The notes: generated by a model from the sequence alone, not told the origin. Shown: positions 1 through 7,038, numbered from the stretch's first letter. The stretch: DNA of 16,155 bases from Bacteroidales bacterium (GCA_900755985.1 CAAEIL010000005.1:1-16155); one strand, 5' to 3'. Made by a program: numbers and translations.

Positions 1-201
1 ATTTTCAACAATATGATGTATGTCATAAGCCGATGGAGCGCACTCCGTCAAGGTGTGGAATTCTCCGACGGAATCGGCGAAAACATCTCGTCGGCTCACC
101 TTATGTTTGCTGCCGCCTCGGCAATATTTACCGTCCTTTTTATAATAATACTCAGGCGCAGTTGCAGTTCATCCCATGCCCGGGCCAAACATCAGGTCTG
201 A
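1..201 (+). CDS. C-terminal fragment of an unidentified membrane protein
   Basis: The first reading frame is open from the left edge to a TGA stop at 199-201, so this is probably the 3' end of a gene that starts outside the window; in-frame ATG codons at 13 and 16 are probably internal. The 66 visible residues include one hydrophobic stretch (LMFAAASAIFTVLFIIIL) followed by a basic tail (RRSCSSSHARAKHQV), which fits a last transmembrane helix with a cytoplasmic C-terminus. I do not recognise the family. The coding status rests only on the open frame, the membrane segment and same-strand placement before engB; a 62-codon gene starting at 13 is the alternative. Confidence 0.5.
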   Translation: MFNNMMYVISRWSALRQGVEFSDGIGENISSAHLMFAAASAIFTVLFIIILRRSCSSSHARAKHQV

Positions 202-204
202 GTG

Positions 205-234
205 TTTGTTATAAATTGCAAAGTCATACTTTCA
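205..234 (+). promoter_or_regulatory. Possible promoter of engB
   Basis: TTTG at 205-208 is followed 18 bp later by TACTTTCA at 227-234, which resembles the Bacteroidota -33/-7 pair TTTG and TAnnTTTG with two departures (CA for TG) at the end of the -7 box. Transcription would begin close to the engB ATG at 251. The match is imperfect, and the gene could also be read from upstream. Confidence 0.3.
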
Positions 235-250
235 CAATAAATCAAAGACA

Positions 251-853
251 ATGATAATAAACACAGCTCGATTTGTTACATCGTCGCCCTCGTGCGACAA
301 ATGCCCCGAAAGCGAAATGCACGAATATGCCTTTATAGGTCGCTCCAACGTCGGAAAATCTTCTCTTATAAACATGCTCACAGGCAAGAAATCACTTGCC
401 ATGACATCGTCGACTCCCGGCAAGACCATGCTTATCAACCACTTCATTGTCAATGATTCCTGGCAGATTGTCGACCTGCCCGGATACGGATATGCCCAAC
501 GCTCAAAAGCCGAGCGCGCACGCCTCGGCGCCATGATCAAGGACTATATCCTAAACCGGACTCAGATGACAAACCTTTTCCTTTTAATCGACGGCAGACA
601 CAAACCTCAGAAGATCGATCTGGAATTCATGCAATGGTTGGGCGAAAATTCCGTCCCATTCTCGATTGTCTTCACCAAGCTTGACAAGCTGAGCTCTACC
701 GCTGCCAAAGCCGCCACAGCCGCATACTGCGCACAACTCCTCGAAACGTGGGAAGAACTTCCGCCTGTTTTCCGCACATCGAGTGTCGACCGACGGGGAC
801 GCGAACAAATCCTCGACTATATCGAAGAGATGAACCGCCTGCCACTGGAATGA
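251..853 (+). CDS. engB: Ribosome biogenesis GTP-binding protein EngB (YihA/YsxC family)
   Basis: This 200-residue protein has the full set of Ras-like GTPase motifs in the order and spacing of the EngB family: P-loop GRSNVGKS at 30-37, the switch I region with STPGKT at 54-59, G3 motif DLPGYG at 75-80, G4 motif TKLD at 142-145, and a G5-like RTSS near residue 175. The length is normal for the family, whose members run around 200 residues. EngB is a cytoplasmic GTPase that helps late assembly of the large ribosomal subunit and is essential or important in several bacteria; that is family knowledge. The ATG at 251 places the P-loop at the usual distance from the N-terminus. The next gene, vanZ-like, is convergent, and a long hairpin lies between them. 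Nothing unusual is seen in the motifs. Confidence 0.97.
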   Translation: MIINTARFVTSSPSCDKCPESEMHEYAFIGRSNVGKSSLINMLTGKKSLAMTSSTPGKTMLINHFIVNDSWQIVDLPGYGYAQRSKAERARLGAMIKDYILNRTQMTNLFLLIDGRHKPQKIDLEFMQWLGENSVPFSIVFTKLDKLSSTAAKAATAAYCAQLLETWEELPPVFRTSSVDRRGREQILDYIEEMNRLPLE

Positions 854-893
854 GATTTACCCTATCTCAGACAAGTCATCACATATAAGCCAC

Positions 894-952
894 ACAAGTA
901 ATCCCATACAAGTAATGAGAGTGCCGCTCTCTCTTGTATGGGATTACTTTGT
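894..952. repeat. Long inverted repeat between convergent engB and vanZ-like genes
   Basis: A 17-base arm AAGTAATCCCATACAAG (896-912) is matched perfectly by its reverse complement at 933-949. Beyond a bulged T at 950, ACA (893-895) can pair with the following TGT less exactly. Within the 20-base centre GAGAG (917-921) pairs with CTCTC (927-931) around a TGCCG loop. The left half also contains ACAAGTAAT twice as a direct repeat (894-902 and 908-916). The right arm covers the last Lys codon and stop of the vanZ-like gene. There is no T-tract on either side, so it is not a textbook intrinsic terminator, but its place between two 3' ends suggests a bidirectional terminator or mRNA 3'-end protector. 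A decayed palindromic element is the alternative. Confidence 0.7.
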
Positions 953-1378
953 CAAAAGTGAGTGCAGATATCTTATTATAGGTTTTGCCAGCACACAGGC
1001 TAAGAGGATGCCGACGCTGTCGGCGACAAAATCCCAGAAATCACCGCTACGACCCAGGCCCATGGACGTTTGGGCAATCTCGTCCAATATGCAGAACACA
1101 AGCATGGCTATGCCTGTAATGCAGATTACATCGAACGGAATATCCTCGGACGGACGAGTCTTTGCACGATTATAGTCAAAAAGAATAATTCCGGTCAGTC
1201 CTCCCATCATTATGGCATGAACAATCTTGTCTGCGCCCGGAAATATAGGGATGTCCTCGTCCGGAACAGGATTAGGTGCAAGAGTCAACCACAAGACTAG
1301 TCCGAAGGCAAGCACTGTGGGCCACCAGTGAATCAGCCAATTAAATATACCTTTTTTACCCGGAGTTTTATTGGACAT
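944..1378 (-). CDS. VanZ-like family membrane protein
   Basis: The 144-residue product has about four hydrophobic segments and the charged motifs typical of the VanZ-like family: a DKIVH motif at the start of the second membrane segment, DEIAQ after the third, and DFWDFVADSVGILLA leading into the last. A basic N-terminus (MSNKTPGKKG) precedes the first helix. VanZ itself lowers susceptibility to teicoplanin; most relatives have no known role and this call says nothing about antibiotic resistance. The gene is convergent with engB and divergent from the NSS transporter gene. It is alone on its strand here. The ATG at 1376-1378 gives a normal family N-terminus. Confidence 0.85.
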   Translation of the reverse strand: MSNKTPGKKGIFNWLIHWWPTVLAFGLVLWLTLAPNPVPDEDIPIFPGADKIVHAIMMGGLTGIILFDYNRAKTRPSEDIPFDVICITGIAMLVFCILDEIAQTSMGLGRSGDFWDFVADSVGILLACVLAKPIIRYLHSLLTK

Positions 1379-1484
1379 ATCCTTTTGAGAAATGAACTTG
1401 TAAACAATTCTTGATGCTTAATCGGTGAACGTTGTCATGTTTGCCATAAAGTATTTGACACACGCACAACAAGCTTCGATGCTG

Positions 1485-1492
1485 CAAAGTTA
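1485..1492 (-). promoter_or_regulatory. Candidate -7 box for the vanZ-like gene
   Basis: Read on the minus strand this is TAACTTTG, an exact match to the Bacteroidota -7 consensus TAnnTTTG. It would give a leader of roughly 100 nt before the ATG at 1378. I see no good TTTG at the expected -33 position, so support comes from the -7 box and from its place in the divergent intergenic region. Confidence 0.4.
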
Positions 1493-1546
1493 ACAAAATC
1501 CATACAAATATGTTAGCATTTTAGAAACCATATGGACATTTTTTGT

Positions 1547-1554
1547 TAATTTTG
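1547..1554 (+). promoter_or_regulatory. Candidate -7 box for the NSS transporter gene
   Basis: TAATTTTG matches TAnnTTTG and lies 19 bp before the ATG at 1574, giving a short leader of about a dozen bases. It faces away from the minus-strand -7 box at 1485-1492, so the two promoters would be divergent and about 55 bp apart. No clear -33 TTTG is present. Confidence 0.5.
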
Positions 1555-1573
1555 CCGAAAACAATTTCAAGGT

Positions 1574-2944
1574 ATGTCAGAAGATAACAGCGAAAAATCT
1601 CTTTTTAAAAGTAAGATAGGACTTATCGCCGCAACAGTCGGATCGGCTGTCGGTCTGGGTACAGTATGGCGTTTTCCGGCCGAGACAGCCGCCAATGGCG
1701 GGTCGGCCTTCCTCATTGTTTACATTGCCTGCGTTTTCCTTTTAGGAGTACCGGTAATGCTCTCCGAATTTTGCCTTGGCCGGGCCTCCCGCAGCGATGC
1801 TATGGGAACTTTCATCAAACTTTCGCCTCACTCGGCTTGGTGGATTGTAGGTGCTTGCGCCGTTCTGGTTTCGTTCCTCATCAACATTTTTTATATGGTG
1901 GTCGGCGGATGGACTCTCGAGTATCTGATTAACTCAATCAGCTCGGACCTCTTCGCAAATCCTTCCAACCTCGGAGCAGAAGCATTGTTCACCACAAAGA
2001 TGCAACAATATGTCATGAGTGACACCGGCCCCATGTTCAACACCATGTTTGTTGTCGCACTCAACGGCATAATTCTTCTCTTCGGCGTACAGAAAGGCAT
2101 CGAACGTATGGCCAACATCATGATGCCTCTTCTCTTCATCTTGCTGGCTGTATTCTGCGGCGTATCACTGACCCTCGACGGAGCTGCCGAAGGCCTTGAA
2201 TACTTCCTCTCACCCGACTTTTCGAAAATTACGCCCATGGTCTGCATCAACGCTCTTGGGCAGGCTCTATTCTCGCTGAGCCTCGGCATGGGTATTCTTA
2301 TCACGTACGCATCGTACTACCCCTCTGACACTCGGCTTACCCGCACATCTTTTTCGGTAAGTTCGCTGACACTGCTTGTCGCACTGCTCATGGGACTGAT
2401 AATTTTCCCGGCGGTATCTTCGTTCGGACTTCTCGGCCATGGCGATTCGGGTACAACCCTGGTATTTGTCACTATGCCGGAGATATTTGCCTCGATGCCC
2501 TTCCCGCAATTCTGGGCGATAGCATTCTTTCTGCTTCTTCTGATGGCCGCCGTAACTTCGACAGTATCGATAGCCGAAGTATCCGTGGCTTTCCTGCAGA
2601 AACGCTTCAAGATGCAGCGCCGTCGTGCAGTGTTAGCCATGTCCCTCCCTATGCTCGTCCTCAGCGCCATCTGCTCGCTGTCTTTCAGCGACCTGAGCTG
2701 GATGACATTCTTCGGGAAAAACATGTTCGATTTCCTTGATACCCTCACCAACAACTATATACTACCGCTGGTAGCACTTGGCGGCGTAATATATGCAGGC
2801 TGGTTTGCACCCAAAGGTTTGCTCAGGGACCAACTATCTAACAACGGATGCCTCCACGACTCAATGACGCCGGTCACCATCTTTGTCATAAGATGGTTCG
2901 CACCTGCTGCAATTCTGTTGATTTTCATCACCAATATTATCTGA
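1574..2944 (+). CDS. Sodium-dependent transporter, NSS (SNF) family
   Basis: This 456-residue protein has the LeuT-fold hallmarks of bacterial neurotransmitter:sodium symporters. TM1 carries GSAVGLGTVWRFP (23-35), TM6 carries GQALFSLSLGMG (about 229-240) followed by ITYASY, and TM8 carries AAVTSTVSIAEV (about 325-336). Hydrophobic segments run to the C-terminus, about eleven in all, as in short bacterial members. Family proteins import amino acids or similar compounds with Na+ across the inner membrane; the substrate cannot be read from sequence. By eye against LeuT and MhsT, the Na2 residues T328 and S329 are kept, but the TM1 Na1 ligand Asn is T30 and the TM7 Asn position appears to be T266. 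S234 fits the usual TM6 Ser/Thr ligand. The gene is followed at 13 bp by a small membrane protein gene, probably in the same transcript. Confidence 0.93.
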   Translation: MSEDNSEKSLFKSKIGLIAATVGSAVGLGTVWRFPAETAANGGSAFLIVYIACVFLLGVPVMLSEFCLGRASRSDAMGTFIKLSPHSAWWIVGACAVLVSFLINIFYMVVGGWTLEYLINSISSDLFANPSNLGAEALFTTKMQQYVMSDTGPMFNTMFVVALNGIILLFGVQKGIERMANIMMPLLFILLAVFCGVSLTLDGAAEGLEYFLSPDFSKITPMVCINALGQALFSLSLGMGILITYASYYPSDTRLTRTSFSVSSLTLLVALLMGLIIFPAVSSFGLLGHGDSGTTLVFVTMPEIFASMPFPQFWAIAFFLLLLMAAVTSTVSIAEVSVAFLQKRFKMQRRRAVLAMSLPMLVLSAICSLSFSDLSWMTFFGKNMFDFLDTLTNNYILPLVALGGVIYAGWFAPKGLLRDQLSNNGCLHDSMTPVTIFVIRWFAPAAILLIFITNII

Positions 2945-2957
2945 CGACACGCATATC

Positions 2958-3293
2958 ATGTCCAAAGCCTCGCTAATCAAACGCATGCGCATGACCCGAA
3001 GCGAAGTTTTCGGACTGACAGTCATTGCCGTCCTTGTGGCTATAATACTGGTTATCATGCTTGTGCAGCGTGATTCGGCGCAGAATACTCACGCGACATA
3101 CCCCATGAATAAAGCCGATAAAACATTGGTCGAAAAAGACAAATACACAGTCTCAAACTCAAACCGGAGGAGCAGACATAAATCGAATAAGTCGGACAGT
3201 ACCAAGACCCGTCGGAAACACAAAAAGTCCACGAAAGTGAAGAAACAAAACAATTCCCCCAAACCTCGCTCGCGCGACTACACAAGCGACTGA
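2958..3293 (+). CDS. Small basic single-pass membrane protein, unknown function
   Basis: The product is 111 residues. A basic N-terminus (KRMRMTR) is followed by one strongly hydrophobic segment at about 17-36 and then a hydrophilic tail of about 75 residues with roughly 22 Lys/Arg, few acidic residues and many Ser/Asn/Thr. The tail has low complexity and looks disordered. By the positive-inside rule the topology is ambiguous because both sides are basic. The N-terminal TM pattern faintly recalls the membrane anchor of Bacteroidota helix-hairpin-helix proteins, but no such domain is present. It begins 13 bp after the NSS transporter stop, so cotranscription is likely and a role linked to the transporter is possible, without direct evidence. 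Alternatives are a nucleic-acid or envelope-polymer binding tail. I do not recognise the family. Confidence 0.7.
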   Translation: MSKASLIKRMRMTRSEVFGLTVIAVLVAIILVIMLVQRDSAQNTHATYPMNKADKTLVEKDKYTVSNSNRRSRHKSNKSDSTKTRRKHKKSTKVKKQNNSPKPRSRDYTSD

Positions 3294-3387
3294 ACAATCT
3301 TAAGCGGCCTGACATTGTCGACAGTGAAGCCTCTTAACACTTGCTAAAAATACTTTTTTATTGAACCTTAGACATGGTAGGGCGTTT

Positions 3388-3395
3388 TATCTTTG
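3388..3395 (+). promoter_or_regulatory. Candidate -7 box for superoxide dismutase
   Basis: TATCTTTG is an exact TAnnTTTG match 38 bp before the ATG at 3434. A TTG-type -33 element may lie at 3360-3363 but the spacing is a few bases long. An inverted repeat, TTGAAAG (3393-3399) and CTTTCAA (3415-3421), starts inside the box and could act as an operator or a leader hairpin. Confidence 0.5.
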
Positions 3396-3433
3396 AAAGC
3401 AAAAAAAATGTCCCCTTTCAATAACAAACTACT

Positions 3434-4036
3434 ATGAAATATACACAGCCTCCTTTGCCTTACGGCCCTTCAGAACTTGCTCCGGCAATATCTCAGCGAA
3501 CCGTAGACATTCACTACGGAAGACATGAAAAAGCTTATATCGAGAACCTCAACCGACTTATCAAAGGCACCCTGTTTGAAGACATGGACCTTGAAGAAGT
3601 GATTTTCAAGGCGCCGGAAGGTCCGTTGCTCAACAACGCCGAACAAGCCTGGAATCATATTTTTTACTTCTTTACATTCAGTCCTCAAGGTGGAGGCGAG
3701 CCTCATGGCAAACTCCGCGAGGCGATTGATCGCGATTTCGGCTCGTTCACAAACTTCTGTAAAGCATTTGTCGACGGCGGCGTAGGACTTTTTGGTTCAG
3801 GCTGGATATGGCTCGCTTCGGATAATGACGGCAAACTGCTTATCATACAAGGCCCCAATGCCGCTAACCCGATACGCGACGGTCTACATCCGTTGCTGAC
3901 GTTCGACGTTTGGGAACACGCCTATTATCTCGACTATGAAAACCGCAGGGCCGATTCGCTTCAAGCCCTTTGGAACATAGTCGACTGGCCCATAGTTGAA
4001 AAAAGATATACACAAGCATCCAAAATAATTGACTGA
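3434..4036 (+). CDS. sodB: Superoxide dismutase, Fe/Mn family
   Basis: This 200-residue enzyme converts superoxide to oxygen and hydrogen peroxide in the cytoplasm. All four metal ligands are in place: H27 in DIHYGRH, H75 in QAWNH, D158 and H162 in DVWEHAYY. The active-site Gln lies in the N-terminal domain (Q71), as in iron and cambialistic enzymes rather than classical Mn enzymes. The C-terminal signature through SLQALWNIVDWPIVEKRY closely resembles the Porphyromonas gingivalis enzyme as I recall it. The residue two before the Asp ligand is Thr (T156), as in E. coli FeSOD, whereas P. gingivalis has Gly; this suggests preference for iron (inference). No signal peptide is present. It seems to be monocistronic, with its own promoter and a terminator at 4073-4110. 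Confidence 0.97.
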   Translation: MKYTQPPLPYGPSELAPAISQRTVDIHYGRHEKAYIENLNRLIKGTLFEDMDLEEVIFKAPEGPLLNNAEQAWNHIFYFFTFSPQGGGEPHGKLREAIDRDFGSFTNFCKAFVDGGVGLFGSGWIWLASDNDGKLLIIQGPNAANPIRDGLHPLLTFDVWEHAYYLDYENRRADSLQALWNIVDWPIVEKRYTQASKIID

Positions 4037-4072
4037 TAGCACCAAAATTAAGCATAATGTGATGAATGGAAA

Positions 4073-4110
4073 GGGAGGTACCTGTGAAGGCACCTCTTTT
4101 TCTCTTTTAA
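4073..4110 (+). terminator. Intrinsic terminator of superoxide dismutase
   Basis: GAGGTACC (4075-4082) pairs with GGCACCTC (4089-4096), one mismatch, around a six-base TGTGAA loop, and is followed by TTTTTCTCTTTT. Flanking A/T bases can extend the stem. It lies about 40 bp after the SOD stop. Confidence 0.8.
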
Positions 4111-4492
4111 TATGGTTCTTTGTCACAGCGTATTCATTTAAAACCAGAAAGAACATAGCACTCCAACCGGGTTCAGCACGCTTCTGGCAATTTGGTCCCA
4201 TCGACGACTTGAAGAAACCGCAAACCATACATCAAACCAAATATGTTGCAAGATTACCTTGTACAAGTTTTAATCAAGCACACATAATCGTGCTGAATAT
4301 TATGAAATATGGATACCTCAATAACTGGCTGACGAATATAACCTCGGCAGGAGCTGTCATGTGTTTGGCGAGAAAGATACAACTTATCTTATCCTCGGAA
4401 TTGATGCGGACCTCTTTACGCTTCCTATTTCCCAACGATTTTCGATTTCGATTTTATAGGATATTTCTTCGCACTTGCTTCGCGGAGTTCGC

Positions 4493-4530
4493 GCACAGTC
4501 GTGCACAGTCGGACAGCGGACAGCGGTCAG
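4493..4530 (+). repeat. Short adjoining tandem repeats upstream of the acyltransferase promoter
   Basis: GCACAGTC occurs at 4493-4500 and 4503-4510, followed directly by two copies of GGACAGC (4511-4517 and 4518-4524) and a partial GGTCAG. A nearby stretch at 4436-4456 repeats CGATTT three times with small changes. They end 10 bp before the -33 box, so they could be operator sites or a slippage-prone tract. Confidence 0.6.
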
Positions 4531-4540
4531 TGAGAAAATT

Positions 4541-4572
4541 TTTGTTTATCAGCGGCTTTTTGCGTAACTTTG
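4541..4572 (+). promoter_or_regulatory. Promoter of the acyltransferase-ugd-glycosyltransferase cluster
   Basis: TTTG (4541-4544) and TAACTTTG (4565-4572) match both halves of the Bacteroidota sigma factor consensus and are separated by 20 bp, the preferred spacing. Transcription would start near 4579, giving a leader of about 20 nt before the ATG at 4601. This is the best promoter match in the window. Confidence 0.75.
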
Positions 4573-4600
4573 TTTGTTCAATGCAAAAATCTAACCTATA

Positions 4601-5722
4601 ATGACTCCTATCGCTAAAAGCAAACCTCGCCTGCATCACATGGACGTGCTTAAAGGTCTGGCTATCTTCATGGTAGTCATGGGTCATGTACTTACCATGT
4701 GCGTACGCGACATAGACCGCACTGTCGTTTTCAAGTTTATAGGACAGATACATATGCCGCTGTTTTTCTTTATCAGCGGATGGTTCACACTCAAACTTGT
4801 CACCGACAACCAGGGGAATACCCAGTGGAAAATACCCGGGCTGCTGTCTCGTGCCAAGCGCCTGATTATACCTATGCTTTTCATGTCCACGCTTTGGGTT
4901 TTCTATCTACCGCATAGCGGGCTGGAGTCGCCTCTCAAGCCGACCTTCGAGGGGTTGTGGTTCTCGCCTTGGAAAAACGGATATTGGTTTACGCTGGTAC
5001 TCTTTGAGATTTGCGCGGTATATGCTCTGACTGCCGGCATCATGGGACGTCTACGCGACGCGTATTCGCAAATAGGCGCAACCATTATCGTCTGGTCCAT
5101 ACTTCTCGCCGTCTGGCAGCTTATTCCCGTCGAAGCCGACAACCTGCTGATGGTCTCCCTGATAGCCTGCTTCTATCCCGTATTCATGGCCGGCGCCATA
5201 GCATCGGCTCACCGCAAGGGGTTTGAGCGTCTTACCGAAAGCTCGCCGGCTGTCACCATTGCGCTAATCGCCGGCGCTTGCCTGCTGTACTATATTTGCT
5301 GGCCGTGGGAATTCGAAGCGTTACACCTGAATATAAGCACACTTGTCGTGGATGTGGAATTAGCGCGCACGCTGTTTCAGATTCTTCTGGCATTCGTAGC
5401 CATAGCAGTTGTGGCTCCGTGGTGCCGCAAAGCCTTTGCCGAAGATGCGCCGCAGAGTTCGCACCGGTTCGCCCGCATGTGGGAATATCTCGGACGCGAG
5501 TCGCTGACAATATATCTCATGCACTACTTCTTCCTTTTTCCCATGGGGATGTGGCGCGAAACTCTCGAAAGTCTTAATTTAGGATTTGTCCCCGCCGCCT
5601 TGTTCGCGGCTTTTTGGGCTGCAGCGATAATCGCCGTGGTACTCGGCGTCAATTTCCTTATAACCCCGAGTCGACTGCTGTCATTTGTCATGGCTGGCCG
5701 TCTCTCACCTAAAAAAGCATAA
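4601..5722 (+). CDS. Acyltransferase family 3 membrane protein (fucose 4-O-acetylase-like)
   Basis: The 373-residue protein has about ten hydrophobic segments. Near the N-terminus it shows the family pattern with D15 in the MDVLKG motif and H29 in VVMGH, followed by HMPLFFFISGW at 51-61. This is the layout of acyltransferase-3 proteins and resembles the NolL/fucose 4-O-acetylase group. Such inner-membrane enzymes transfer acyl groups, commonly acetyl, to sugars of envelope polysaccharides or to other small acceptors; acceptor and donor cannot be read here. The gene opens a tight cluster: its stop is 2 bp before the ugd start. That context favours a glycan acceptor. The ATG at 4601 lies about 20 nt after the predicted transcription start. 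Confidence 0.9.
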   Translation: MTPIAKSKPRLHHMDVLKGLAIFMVVMGHVLTMCVRDIDRTVVFKFIGQIHMPLFFFISGWFTLKLVTDNQGNTQWKIPGLLSRAKRLIIPMLFMSTLWVFYLPHSGLESPLKPTFEGLWFSPWKNGYWFTLVLFEICAVYALTAGIMGRLRDAYSQIGATIIVWSILLAVWQLIPVEADNLLMVSLIACFYPVFMAGAIASAHRKGFERLTESSPAVTIALIAGACLLYYICWPWEFEALHLNISTLVVDVELARTLFQILLAFVAIAVVAPWCRKAFAEDAPQSSHRFARMWEYLGRESLTIYLMHYFFLFPMGMWRETLESLNLGFVPAALFAAFWAAAIIAVVLGVNFLITPSRLLSFVMAGRLSPKKA

Positions 5723-5724
5723 CG

Positions 5725-7038
5725 ATGAATATAAGCATTGTCGGAACAGGATATGTCGGACTTGTGTCCGGAGCATGTTTTGCCGAAGTAGGCGTAAATG
5801 TCACCTGCGTGGATATAGATACCTCCAAAATAAATCGTCTCCTCGCCGGCGACATCCCTATTTACGAACCGGGACTCGACGAGCTGGTACGCCGCAACGT
5901 TGCTGCCGGACGCCTGCATTTTGTCACCGACCTGGCACAGGTACTCGACACCAGCGAAATCGTATTCTGCGCCGTAGGGACGCCTCCTGACGAGGACGGC
6001 TCGGCCGACCTGCGATATGTCCTGGACGTGGCACGCACTTTCGGACGCAATATCAACGGTTACAAACTATTTGTTACCAAATCGACAGTTCCGGTGGGTA
6101 CTTCGATATTGGTCAGAGAGGCCATATCGGCCGAACTTGCCGCGCGCGGCAGCGAGATACCCTTCGACGTGGCATCGAATCCCGAATTTCTGAAAGAAGG
6201 GGCAGCAATCAAAGACTTCATGTCGCCCGACCGCGTTGTCATAGGCACTGACTCGGACCGTGCACGCAAACTTATGGAGCGCCTTTACCGCCCATTCCTG
6301 CTCAACAACTTCAGGGTGATTTTCATGGACACGGCCTCGGCAGAGATGACCAAATATGCCGCCAATGCCATGTTGGCGACACGCATATCGTTCATGAACG
6401 ACATCGCCAACTTATGCGACCTGGTGGGTGCCGACATCACCATGGTGCGCAAAGGCATCGGCTCGGACGCTCGCATCGGAGCCAAATTTTTGTATGCCGG
6501 CTCGGGATACGGCGGATCATGCTTTCCCAAAGACGTCAAGGCGCTGATACATACCGGAGCCGAATACGGTTACGACATGCGCGTGGTCCGTGCCGTCGAA
6601 GAAGTCAACGAATCACAGAAGTCCAAGCCTTATGAGCTTTTGGTCGACGAACTGGGCAGCCTTCGCGACAAGCGTATTGCCCTGTGGGGACTCTCATTCA
6701 AGCCCGAAACCGACGACATGCGCTGTTCGACATCGCTTGTGGTCATAGAACGTCTGCTGTGCGCCGGTGCCGAAGTCATCGTTTGCGACCCCGTAGCAAT
6801 GGAGGAGTGTCGCCGCCGAATAGGCGATAAGGTACACTATGCCCGCGACATGTACGATGCCGTTGTCGACGCTGACGCCCTGGTGCTGATGACCGAGTGG
6901 AAGCAGTTCCGCCTGCCGTCATGGACTGCGATTGCCCGCTCGATGAGAGGCAATGTGGTTATCGACGGCCGCAACATATATCAGAGCGCCGAACTGCGCG
7001 AGGAAGGCTTGCGCTACCGCGGAATAGGCCGGCGCTGA
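5725..7038 (+). CDS. ugd: UDP-glucose 6-dehydrogenase
   Basis: The 437-residue enzyme oxidises UDP-glucose twice with NAD+ to UDP-glucuronate in the cytoplasm. The N-terminal Rossmann motif is GTGYVGL (about 7-13) with an acidic strand end at CVDID. STVPVGTS lies near residue 120. The catalytic region has NPEFLKEG (152-159), K210 and N214 in MTKYAANAM, and nucleophile C266 with D270 in GGSCFPKD. The C-terminal UDP-binding domain starts with the WGLSFKPETDDMR motif. All residues known to matter in the family are present and the length is normal. It starts 2 bp after the acyltransferase stop and is followed at 43 bp by a glycosyltransferase, so its UDP-glucuronate is probably for a glycan made or changed by this cluster. 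A perfect 7-bp hairpin spans its stop codon. Confidence 0.96.
   Translation: MNISIVGTGYVGLVSGACFAEVGVNVTCVDIDTSKINRLLAGDIPIYEPGLDELVRRNVAAGRLHFVTDLAQVLDTSEIVFCAVGTPPDEDGSADLRYVLDVARTFGRNINGYKLFVTKSTVPVGTSILVREAISAELAARGSEIPFDVASNPEFLKEGAAIKDFMSPDRVVIGTDSDRARKLMERLYRPFLLNNFRVIFMDTASAEMTKYAANAMLATRISFMNDIANLCDLVGADITMVRKGIGSDARIGAKFLYAGSGYGGSCFPKDVKALIHTGAEYGYDMRVVRAVEEVNESQKSKPYELLVDELGSLRDKRIALWGLSFKPETDDMRCSTSLVVIERLLCAGAEVIVCDPVAMEECRRRIGDKVHYARDMYDAVVDADALVLMTEWKQFRLPSWTAIARSMRGNVVIDGRNIYQSAELREEGLRYRGIGRR

Larger units (their letters stand above)
4037..4600. other. Intergenic region without a credible gene (564 bp)
   Basis: The stretch holds the SOD terminator at the left, short tandem repeats at 4493-4530 and a promoter at 4541-4572. 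A plus-strand frame is open across it from a TTG at 4029, but its product lacks recognisable motifs, is rich in Phe, Arg and Cys unlike the neighbours, and runs through the terminator, the repeats and the promoter. A minus-strand frame starting at 4228 mostly reads SOD backwards. No tRNA or insertion-sequence ends are seen. A weak hairpin, AGCAC with GTGCT, lies near 4276-4294. The composition is more AT-rich than the genes. A small RNA or a decayed gene could be hidden here; nothing visible proves it. Confidence 0.6.

Noticed and set aside
4029..4601. 190-codon plus-strand open frame between SOD and the acyltransferase
   Set aside because: It starts at a TTG inside the SOD gene, runs through the SOD terminator, tandem repeats and the next promoter, and has no family motifs or neighbour-like composition.
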